13,089 bases of DNA. It comes from CAZUXY01 sp964624235. Lineage in GTDB: Bacteria > Spirochaetota > UBA4802 > UBA5368. The stretch spans positions 1 to 13,089 of the forward strand of contig CAZUXY010000086.1 in the NCBI GenBank assembly GCA_964624235.1. Reading direction: 5' to 3'. The translations under genes and the position numbers were made by a program. The stretch's first letter is position 1. Every line of letters begins with the position of its first letter. This document shows positions 7,871 through 13,089 of the stretch, piece by piece. Under the pieces are notes generated by a model that was not told where the DNA came from, made no database searches, and worked only from the letters and a program-made list of their open reading frames with translations.

Positions 7871-7959
7871 ATGCCTTAATGATAGAAAAAATAGTATGTC
7901 TATAAAAGAAATGCCTTAATCTATTTGTTAAATTCTTAATATAAACAAAATATTTGTTA
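7871..7959 (+). promoter_or_regulatory. AT-rich leader with two pairs of direct repeats
   Basis: Upstream of the TerB-N gene, ATGCCTTAAT occurs at 7871-7880 and 7911-7920 (40 bases apart) and TATTTGTTA at 7922-7930 and 7951-7959 (29 bases apart). Both sit between the cassette start and the ribosome-binding site, so they may be regulator sites or part of a cassette-borne promoter. No convincing -35/-10 pair was fixed. Confidence 0.35.
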
Positions 7960-7972
7960 CGGGAGGCAATCG

Positions 7973-9487
7973 ATGTCAATTTTTAATTTATTTAAAAACA
8001 CGGCGATTCAATCCAATAGTAGCAACAATAGTTTATTAGTTCCTGTTAATACAAGTGAAGTTATGGCCAAAGGGCCATCTTTGCATAGTGATCTTGAAGG
8101 TTTGGTTTGGATTGCAGATGGTCCGTATAAAAATTTTACGAATGATTCAAGGAATAAGGATACTATTGATCTTGGATCAATAAAAATTACAATTTCATTA
8201 TTAAATCAAGAAGAGCCAAGTCTTATATATACAAAGCAAAAAATATCAAAACCTGATGATATTTCAAAAGTAGATAGACCACCATATTTTCCAAGATACA
8301 CCGATTTAACACCAGAACAGAAATGGATATACCTTCAATTATTGGCTAACCCATATAATAATTCTATAAATATTGGTTATGTTTTTATACTTTATTACGG
8401 GCTTGAACGTCATTTATTAAAAGGTGATTTCGAAAAAGCATTTCGAATAATATTAAAATTACGAGATGTTCATTCTAATAATTCCTTTCAGTTCTATTCC
8501 GCCAGTGCTCTTATTTTATCTGCAATGTTGCATAAGAGAGGGGATCTGGTAATAGAATTCATTGAATCACTAGATAAAGAATATGAATTTCATTTTTCTG
8601 ATAATTTATTCTTAATTTGCTATTACAGTTTTAATTATGTGATTAAGGCATCAGATATCACTCGAATCGCAAAGTCATTTGATTTCACAAATATGAATTA
8701 TATCAAGAAGTATCCAGATATATTCACTGATTCTTTAAGAACAATTTTACTTAAAAAATATGGAACTGATGGAATACTCTTAAAGAATTTCATAGAAGAA
8801 TCTGAATTATCAAAAATTAGATCATCCAAAGAAAGAATATTTGCTAATGTCTCAATTATTGATGAAGAAATTCCAGTGCCACAATTTAATAATAGCAAGT
8901 TACTAAAAAATGAAATGTTTAGTTTGCTAGAAGAAGCACATAATAATGTAAAAGTTCTTCTTGCAGAAAGAAGAAAAGCGGGAAAACCGCTCCCAAGCCA
9001 GAAAGAATCGAAACCCAAAAAACAATTAACTTTTGACAAAGCACAGGAAGCGTCTCTCCTGAAAGATCTTAATAAAAACTCAAATAATTTAGTAAACAGA
9101 CATTTTATATATATTTATCTTCAAGATTTTTACTATAAATATAGAAGTTTAGATAAGATGTACATTGAGAAATGTAAGGAATATTGCTTGTTGGATATTA
9201 ATAGCTTAAAAGAAATGTTTGATGAATACATAAAACAAGAAATTAATCGCGTTAAACAGCTTGAAAATATATATGGTGCCGAAGAAACCAATAATGAAAT
9301 TAATAGAATTAAAGAAGAAGTCTTTATTGGAAATATTCCGGCATTTTCACGATTATCAATAATATATGAAAAAGAGGAGAATATTGAAGATGCAATAAAG
9401 ATATGTCAGCGCGCAATCGATTTAAAACAATCTGAAGAATATTATAATGAAAAAATCAATAAATTAAAATTGAAGTTAAATAAATAG
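7973..9487 (+). CDS. TerB-N domain protein with C-terminal TPR-like helices
   Basis: A 504-residue soluble protein. Residues about 102-149 (RPPYFPRYTDLTPEQKW, then IGYVFILYYGLERHLL) match the TerB-N domain, which occurs in multi-domain proteins linked to Ter-type chemical-stress and some phage-defence loci. A helical region follows, then a lysine-rich hinge around 335-355 (AGKPLPSQKESKPKKQ), and a C-terminal helical part ending with a TPR-like unit (AFSRLSIIYEKEENIEDAIKIC). No TerB core domain is seen. ATG 7973 has GGGAGG 6 bases upstream. The gene fills a cassette bounded at 7855 and 9521 and is strongly AT-rich. Its exact role is unknown. It may work alone or with partners elsewhere in the array. 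Confidence 0.7.
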   Translation: MSIFNLFKNTAIQSNSSNNSLLVPVNTSEVMAKGPSLHSDLEGLVWIADGPYKNFTNDSRNKDTIDLGSIKITISLLNQEEPSLIYTKQKISKPDDISKVDRPPYFPRYTDLTPEQKWIYLQLLANPYNNSINIGYVFILYYGLERHLLKGDFEKAFRIILKLRDVHSNNSFQFYSASALILSAMLHKRGDLVIEFIESLDKEYEFHFSDNLFLICYYSFNYVIKASDITRIAKSFDFTNMNYIKKYPDIFTDSLRTILLKKYGTDGILLKNFIEESELSKIRSSKERIFANVSIIDEEIPVPQFNNSKLLKNEMFSLLEEAHNNVKVLLAERRKAGKPLPSQKESKPKKQLTFDKAQEASLLKDLNKNSNNLVNRHFIYIYLQDFYYKYRSLDKMYIEKCKEYCLLDINSLKEMFDEYIKQEINRVKQLENIYGAEETNNEINRIKEEVFIGNIPAFSRLSIIYEKEENIEDAIKICQRAIDLKQSEEYYNEKINKLKLKLNK

Positions 9488-9500
9488 TATTGCAAAACAA

Positions 9501-9590
9501 GGCATCGCATCTTCGCCTAACAAAGCATAACCGCTGCGCGCGGCCACAAGAAATGAAGCTGTGGCCGTGCTCGGCCTCGATAGTGTCAAT
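9501..9590 (+). other. attC: Partial attC-like site D (left half) closing the TerB-N cassette
   Basis: R'' GCCTAAC (9515-9521) is followed by AAAGCATAACCGC and a hairpin CGGCCACA/TGTGGCCG around 9538-9565, but no matching L'-R' half follows within the usual distance. The 21 bases 9501-9521 are the reverse complement of the cassette start 7855-7875 with a single mismatch, which fixes both ends of the cassette. The right half has been lost or displaced, perhaps by the insertion that brought the Fic fragment. Confidence 0.6.
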
Positions 9591-9817
9591 AATCTTTCGC
9601 TTTTTTCCTAGTCCTCAAGCCAACGTTGTGTACCTATGCTGTTTCAATCATCAAATCTTTAATATAGTCCATATTGAGATATTATACCGCTCCCCTAACT
9701 TAACAAGCCTGCAATAAGACATGATATACCGTCCCCCCCAAACAACCGGACACCTCAAATAATAAATAGTAAGGGGAACACATTATTGAACAGAAAACAG
9801 GATAACCCTACCGTCAT
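9591..9817. other. Stretch without a recognisable gene
   Basis: Short open frames on both strands show no family features. A run of seven C's (9733-9739 region) and the phrase CCGGACACCTC near 9749 could be part of an insertion-sequence end, but nothing repeats within the window to support this. Confidence 0.4.
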
Positions 9818-10354
9818 TTAATGGCTTAATCTCACCGCCATATATTGTTTTAGAACTTCAACTTTGGCTCTATAGCCGCCGTTTTTTTTATCCAGTAAAT
9901 TGAGATTCACAAGCTCATCGATATCGCGTGACAGTGTTCTTTCAGACAATGCTGAATATTCACGGATAATGGTTGGATGCAATTCGTTGATTTCCTTTTC
10001 ATTTAAATATTTATCAAATGGGATTCGTAAAATTAAATTTCTCCTTCGTTTGTTGGCCGAGGATGCTTTGCCGACTGTTTTCATATTATCAAAAATCCCG
10101 TAGATATAATTTCTCCATGTTATGTGTAATTGATTTTCCTGAATGATATTCAATGTATCACACAAACCATCCCTGAATCCCTGTACCGCGTACTCAATAA
10201 ATTCCGTCAGGTCTTTTTTATTTGTGGCGTTCTCAATCTGTCGGTAATATTCGCTTCTGGTAAAATTATAATGATTTGACAGTACATGCGAAGCTATATC
10301 GGGTACGCTGGCCCTTAATAATAAATAGAATTCCAGCAGCCTCGCGGTTCGCAC
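9818..10354 (-). pseudogene. C-terminal fragment of a Fic-family protein
   Basis: On the minus strand, 178 residues match the C-terminal part of bacterial Fic-family (adenylyltransferase-type) proteins. It begins RTARLLEFYLLL, which is the tail of the Fic active-site motif HPFxxGNGRxxR, followed by HVLSNHYNFTRSEYYRQI, usual in the helix after it, and a C-terminal winged-helix part (HPTIIREYSALSERTLSRDIDELVNLNLL). The catalytic histidine and the GNG loop are missing: upstream of the first codon the frame reads E, then a stop (TAA), so the break is exactly at the active-site motif. A GTG at 10354 could start translation, but the product would lack the active site. Its orientation is opposite to the cassette genes. 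Confidence 0.72.
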
Positions 10355-10534
10355 CTCTTATTGTTCAGTTAGGTTTGGAATTTATACCTTAGAATATACA
10401 ATACGATCTTTGCATAATAAACCTCATTGACTTTTTACAACTATTTTGTTGAATTGATCGCAATTAAATATTGCGACAAAGACTGATGTATGGTACAAGG
10501 AGCACCGGGTTGTACAGAAAGGGTTTTTCTACAG
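10355..10534. other. Intergenic stretch with inverted repeat and R'-like box
   Basis: No gene is visible. GTTAGGT at 10368-10374 looks like an attC R' box and might be the displaced right end of site D. TCGCAAT/ATTGCGA (about 10457-10475) is a perfect 7-bp inverted repeat with a 5-base loop and could be an operator. TTGACT occurs near 10433 but has no good -10 partner. Confidence 0.35.
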
Positions 10535-10637
10535 ATTCAACAAAGTATATAAGCTGCATCGCTTCGCTCCCTGGCCTTAGGCACATTTTGACTTCATTTC
10601 ATTACGGCAAAACGTCTTATATGTTTGAACGTTAGTT
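10535..10637 (+). other. attC: attC-like integron recombination site E
   Basis: R'' ATTCAAC (10535-10541) fits the consensus RYYYAAC exactly. The L'' arm AAAGTATATAAGCTG pairs with the L' arm CGTCTTATATGTTTG, and R' is GTTAGTT (10631-10637), giving 103 bases. The centre shares TGGCC, GGCACATTT and CGGCAAA blocks with site B, showing that the two sites descend from one attC type. No gene is visible in the segment just upstream on the plus strand. Confidence 0.68.
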
Positions 10638-10814
10638 GCAATACTTTTCCGGCCTTGTATTTCTGGTGTTTCCGCGCCTTCCTGGCGCGTAAAGAGTTTA
10701 CAGGCTATTATACGGTTTCCCCATAAGAGATGTTAGTTGGACGCCTTCGGCGCGCGGGGAAAAAATACAGTCTTATTTCACAGACTGTTCACGAATAGTA
10801 GATTAGGAGGAGAT
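10638..10814 (+). other. Leader and possible decayed cassette before the lipoprotein
   Basis: A hairpin CGCGCC/GGCGCG (10673-10689) is followed by another R'-like box GTTAGTT (10732-10738), which repeats the core of site E, and a second small GC-rich hairpin (GACGCCTTCGGCGC). A left half to go with this box is not visible. No gene is seen until the lipoprotein. Confidence 0.35.
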
Positions 10815-11261
10815 ATGAATAATCGCAGTATACTACTAATGACAATCTTTACAACACTATTTTTATCTTGTTCTTCAAATATGCCTCAAAAGCATAAAAT
10901 TAATTACAACTGTGATATTTCAGTATATATTATCAAACCCATACACTATAAAAACTATTACCCAAAAAAGGTAATAGATTCAAAATATAGATTACTTTCA
11001 AATAATGATTTTACGTCACTTATAACGAGAAAAGTAAATGGTACACTATTTGTGTATGCAGAAATTGATAAAACATTACAGAGCAATTCTTTAACTACCT
11101 TGAATGCAAATCTTGGAAACTGGTTGATAGTGCGAATAAATAACCAGGATACAGTAATAGAACAAATTAATGAACACAAAGAAATTTTAAAAGAAATATA
11201 TATATGGGATGATACAAAAGTAAATTTAATTCCTAAAGAGGTTCTTATTAATTCCAGGTAA
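10815..11261 (+). CDS. Small putative lipoprotein, family not recognised
   Basis: A 148-residue protein starting MNNRSILLMTIFTTLFLSC. This is a type II signal peptide: a positive start, a hydrophobic core and a lipobox ending LFLSC with cysteine at residue 19, so the mature protein is probably anchored in a membrane by lipid. The ATG at 10815 is chosen over an upstream in-frame ATG (10737) because AGGAGGAG sits just in front of it and because the signal peptide begins there. The mature part is rich in Asn, Ile and Tyr, with predicted beta-strands (GTLFVYAEID, NWLIVRINNQDTVIEQI) and no motif I recognise. It is AT-rich like the cassette genes and follows an R'-like core at 10732, but no attC is seen after it. 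Confidence 0.65.
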   Translation: MNNRSILLMTIFTTLFLSCSSNMPQKHKINYNCDISVYIIKPIHYKNYYPKKVIDSKYRLLSNNDFTSLITRKVNGTLFVYAEIDKTLQSNSLTTLNANLGNWLIVRINNQDTVIEQINEHKEILKEIYIWDDTKVNLIPKEVLINSR

Positions 11262-11532
11262 GTAGAAATGTGCATTTGTTTTATGGGATGTATAAAACTC
11301 ATACTAAATAATATTGAAAAACATTTTTATAGACAGAATATGTCATTTTTAAATTGGATAGTGTAGAAATTAGCTGGCAGTATATAAATTATCAGTTTCC
11401 TGAAAAACTCGGTAAAAGTGAAAAGTGCCGGTATTCATCTGACACTTCGCTTTGTGAGCCGCTTAGCCTGGTCTTGAAAACATTATTTTCCGTAATACTT
11501 CCCGACCGCCTTTAGAGTGAAAAAAAATATAA
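11262..11532. other. Gap between the lipoprotein and the avd remnant
   Basis: No gene can be supported. No attC left half (CTAAC-type box) is found, so the lipoprotein is not closed by a visible recombination site. On the minus strand this is where the rest of avd, a template repeat and a reverse transcriptase would be expected in a complete diversity-generating retroelement; none is recognised. Confidence 0.45.
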
Positions 11533-11767
11533 TTAATGGATTTCAAGTTTAAGTATCTCAAAATCATCGAGAAACTGCCCTGGATACCCTGTCTAGTTCT
11601 TTTGCCTTGTTCACCCGGTAGATGCTTCTTGCCGGCGCTATGCCGTCACGCTTCATGTCCTGCCCCAGAGTGTATTTATATTCTCTTGGAAAACCCTATG
11701 TGTACTGATATTTAAGTATCAGCCTGTATACATCCTTAAATACCGGTAGATCGTAGTATGGAGCCAT
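11533..11767 (-). pseudogene. avd: avd-like four-helix-bundle gene, broken (DGR accessory protein)
   Basis: Reading the minus strand from ATG 11767 gives MAPYYDLPVFKDVY, RLILKYQYT, a TAG stop (11696-11698), then GFPREYKYTLGQDMKRDGI, ARSIYRVNKAKELDRV, a TGA at 11564 and, after a one-base frame change, QFLDDFEILKLEIH and stop. These blocks match, in order, the Avd/four-helix-bundle family, whose hallmark is FPREYKYTLGQ and DDFEILKLE. Avd binds the reverse transcriptase of diversity-generating retroelements and is needed for mutagenic retrohoming. One nonsense codon, one frameshift and loss of the last helix show the gene is dead. It lies downstream of, and on the same strand as, the DUF1566 lipoprotein gene, the usual target-avd order. 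Confidence 0.78.
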
Positions 11768-11780
11768 TAATACCCATTTC

Positions 11781-11816
11781 AAAAAAATCTTCCTCCCCGC
11801 TTGCGCGGGGAAGAAA
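11781..11816 (-). terminator. Rho-independent terminator, minus strand
   Basis: CCCCGC (11795-11800) and GCGGGG (11805-11810) pair around TTGC, with partly paired flanks. Read on the minus strand the stem is followed by a run of seven T's (11781-11787). It would end transcription of the DUF1566 lipoprotein gene before avd. Confidence 0.7.
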
Positions 11817-11835
11817 ATTGTTAAATAGCTGAATT

Positions 11836-11952
11836 GTGACGCTCATGGATGAGCTAATGCGACAGTCACGGATGACTTAGTGTCGAAGCCGTGACAGGAG
11901 GTTACAAAAAGGCTTCGACTCGACGACAGACATGGATGTCTGAAAAGTCGTC
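11836..11952 (-). repeat. Cluster of nested and competing palindromes behind the DUF1566 gene
   Basis: Within 117 bases: GCTCAT-GG-ATGAGC (11841-11854), flanked by GTGAC/GTCAC (11836-11840, 11865-11869); GTCACGG/CCGTGAC (11865-11871, 11889-11895); GTCGAAGCC/GGCTTCGAC (11882-11890, 11911-11919); and CAGACAT-GG-ATGTCTG (11927-11942) with GACGA/TCGTC outside it. The second and third stems share two bases and exclude each other. Two of the hairpins have the same CATGGATG core. In known DGRs a hairpin just behind the variable region marks the target for retrohoming. The last palindrome, 13 bases past the stop, fits that position. Confidence 0.6.
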
Positions 11953-11955
11953 TGC

Positions 11956-12082
11956 CTAGAAAGCCCGGACAGCCCGAACCAGCCTGATGTAGCTTTTATC
12001 GGTGACGTCCTGGGTGCCATTGTCGAAACGCTGGTACCACGCGGCGCCATCAGTGACCTCAGACGAGCTCCAATAAAAAGTA
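11956..12082 (-). other. Variable-region-like 3' end of the DUF1566 gene
   Basis: Minus-strand coding from FYWSSSE to the terminal VRAVRAF (about 40 codons). Its conserved frame (W, SSSE, AW-Q-F, G-Q, K, VRAVRAF) with variable residues between is the usual DGR variable region. A matching template copy rich in adenines is not found in this window. Confidence 0.5.
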
Positions 12083-12507
12083 CCAACCGCAGCCTCGAAA
12101 CCGCCAAGACCGGCTAGATGCAAATTTTTATACATCAGGTCTAACTCATCTTTGGAGGGCAAAAACCAGTATCCTTCTTCATCTTTGCGATAATCTCTGC
12201 ATATTTGTGCCGCGCTGGTAACATGGCCACTCTGTCCAATAATCGCGTCAGTGTTCGCAGAGCCAGTTCCTATTGCGGTTTTAGTTGTCCCAACTAAAGA
12301 ATAAAGATTACTCCATGATGATGGATTCTGGTCAATCGGCGCCGCCTCTAAGCCGTGTAATCCGCCATCGGTTACGTAGAATACTATTCCTACTCCGCTT
12401 GGACCAGTGTCGCCTATTGCGTAGGTTTTCCCGCCATCATCGTAGCAGGCCGTAAAAACTAAAGTTGTCGCAACCAGCAGCATTGCCAGAAATATAAAAT
12501 GCTTCAT
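11956..12507 (-). CDS. DUF1566 (Lcl/FISUMP-like) lipoprotein, probable DGR target protein
   Basis: A 183-residue protein with a lipoprotein signal: MKHFIFLAMLLVATTLVFTAC, cysteine 21 being the lipid-anchor site. The mature part is a DUF1566 domain with a C-type-lectin-like fold: GYWFLPSKDELDLMY in the middle, then FYWSSSE, AWYQRFDNGTQD and the terminal VRAVRAF. Proteins with this C-terminus are frequent variable proteins of diversity-generating retroelements, where the stretch from YWSSSE to VRAVRAF holds the diversified surface residues. A ribosome-binding site (GGAG) lies about 8 bases before ATG 12507. The avd remnant follows on the same strand. No template repeat is seen, so variation is probably frozen. 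A plain structural lipoprotein is the alternative. Confidence 0.78.
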   Translation of the reverse strand: MKHFIFLAMLLVATTLVFTACYDDGGKTYAIGDTGPSGVGIVFYVTDGGLHGLEAAPIDQNPSSWSNLYSLVGTTKTAIGTGSANTDAIIGQSGHVTSAAQICRDYRKDEEGYWFLPSKDELDLMYKNLHLAGLGGFEAAVGTFYWSSSEVTDGAAWYQRFDNGTQDVTDKSYIRLVRAVRAF

Positions 12508-12705
12508 CTAATTCTCCAAAAAGATAGTATTTTCCAATGAATGAAGGAATGAATAAAAAACCTTCATCACTCATTTTCATTGATTGATAACAATTCGTGC
12601 TCTGTATTACAAAGAAGTCAAGTTTTCCACTGACTTTTTCTACCTATTAAATAGTAATTTAATTTAGTTTGGTGTGGTTTCTCTTAGAAAATTTTTTCCG
12701 GGAAA

Positions 12706-12733
12706 CGCAGCAATACGTCCGTGTATTGCTGCG
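12706..12733. terminator. Perfect 11-bp hairpin
   Basis: CGCAGCAATAC (12706-12716) and GTATTGCTGCG (12723-12733) pair perfectly around GTCCGT. No strong T-run follows on the plus strand; on the minus strand TTTCCCGG and later T's follow. It may be a terminator for the minus-strand gene from the right, or a structural element. The gap 12508-12705 upstream of the DUF1566 gene otherwise holds only AT-rich promoter-like DNA. Confidence 0.4.
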
Positions 12734-12761
12734 ACTGGCTGCCGAGAAGCGCGCCGCCTTC

Positions 12762-12891
12762 ATATAGCACGGCGTAATGCGCGGCGCTCACTACGTTCGC
12801 TTGGGCTTCGCCTCATTTTTTCTTTTCCCTGCTTCGCTCCGCTCGCTTTATCGGGAAAAGAAAAAACTTCATATACTCGCAAACGTTATAT
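12762..12891 (+). other. attC: attC-like recombination site G with long arms
   Basis: R' GTTATAT (12885-12891) and a degenerate R'' ATATAGC (12762-12768) enclose GC-rich arms and a central stem in which TTTTTTCTTTTCCC pairs with GGGAAAAGAAAAAA. The complementarity continues outside the boxes: 12751-12768 matches the reverse complement of 12885-12902 at 16 of 18 positions. GCAAACGTTATATG resembles the right halves of sites B and E. On the minus strand the site lies 27 bases behind the stop of the next gene, so its orientation is ambiguous. Confidence 0.52.
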
Positions 12892-12917
12892 GAAAGCGGC
12901 GCTTGACTGGTTTGGTT

Positions 12918-13089
12918 CTACTGCGAAGAAGCGGTCTTCCCAACCGCATCCGCAAGTTTCTTTCTGAAAGAGTTACCTTCTTCGTCATTGCCTATATTTA
13001 TGCGCCAGGACTCGACGCGTGATTCGTCATAGTGCAGGCCGCTTATATTGATGCCTTTGAATTCCAGGGGGTCCGCGGTGAGAATTGTC
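12918..13089 (-). CDS. C-terminal end of an unrecognised minus-strand protein (partial)
   Basis: An open frame enters from the right edge on the minus strand and ends with TAG at 12918-12920. The visible 56 residues (beginning TILTADPLEFKGINISGL, with YDESRVESWRINIGNDEEG and ending FRKKLADAVGKTASSQ) are hydrophilic, balanced in charge and use GC-rich codons, unlike the AT-rich cassettes. I do not recognise the family. The frame stays open to the window edge, and the site G inverted repeat begins shortly after the stop. The start lies outside the window. Confidence 0.55.
   Translation of the reverse strand, partial: TILTADPLEFKGINISGLHYDESRVESWRINIGNDEEGNSFRKKLADAVGKTASSQ

Noticed and set aside
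9733..9770. Possible insertion-sequence end near the run of C's
   Set aside because: No second end, transposase or target duplication was found in the window.
10448..10541. GTTGAAT (10448-10454) and ATTCAAC (10535-10541) as ends of a mini-cassette
   Set aside because: Only the seven-base boxes match; complementarity does not extend, and no L' arm precedes the GTTGAAT, so it may be chance.
10737..10814. Longer N-terminus for the lipoprotein (start at 10737)
   Set aside because: It would hide the signal peptide inside the protein and has no ribosome-binding site, whereas 10815 has a strong one.
11789..11816. CRISPR-repeat-like hairpin (CCCCGC/GCGGGG)
   Set aside because: Only one copy is present, with no spacers; the minus-strand T-run explains it as a terminator.
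12674..12967. Plus-strand open frame of 97 codons on the right side
   Set aside because: It runs through the hairpin and the attC-like site and overlaps the better-supported minus-strand gene end.

Overview
The window looks like an accessory stretch of a spirochaete chromosome, most likely a Treponema-like bacterium. This rests on the combination of an integron-type gene-cassette array, lipoproteins with relaxed lipoboxes, a DUF1566/FISUMP-type lipoprotein next to an avd remnant (a diversity-generating retroelement, DGR, arrangement known from treponemes) and a decayed REP-associated tyrosine transposase. No integron integrase, reverse transcriptase, rRNA or tRNA is visible, so genus is inference. 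Base composition changes sharply: the left 1.5 kb is GC-rich, and the genes from 2006 onward are AT-rich with GC-rich attC-like islands between them, as expected for a cassette array.

Layout. 1-1850: a broken REP-associated (RAYT) transposase, a small SRPBCC-fold protein, a GC-rich hairpin and a short tandem repeat. 2006-3532: a two-gene unit, a CxxCxxxCC (YkgJ-like) metal-binding protein and an Abi-alpha/DUF4393 protein, followed by a good attC-like site. 3526-7713: one large apparent cassette carrying a Gabija-like pair, an OLD-family ATPase/TOPRIM nuclease and a UvrD-like helicase joined by a TGATG overlap, closed by a second attC-like site. 7711-7861: a short segment that looks like the 5' end of a group II intron lying inside attC sequence. 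7855-9521: a cassette with a TerB-N domain protein whose two ends form a 21-base inverted repeat with one mismatch. 9522-10740: decaying array with an opposite-strand C-terminal Fic fragment and another attC-like site. 10815-11261: a small lipoprotein. 11533-12507 (minus strand): a DGR remnant made of a C-type-lectin-like DUF1566 lipoprotein with a variable-region-like C-terminus, a dense cluster of palindromes, a terminator and an avd pseudogene. 12706-13089: a hairpin, another attC-like site and the C-terminal end of an unrecognised minus-strand gene that runs out of the window.

How the parts fit. The middle of the window is best read as a small defence and stress island assembled by integron-type recombination. 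Gabija is an established anti-phage system. The Abi-alpha family is named for abortive infection, and its pairing here with a YkgJ-like protein may be an uncharacterised module. TerB-N proteins belong to Ter-type stress systems. The right side holds the remains of a second diversification system. The attC-like sites share a common core, which supports one lineage of sites, but several have lost one half, so parts of the array are probably no longer mobile.
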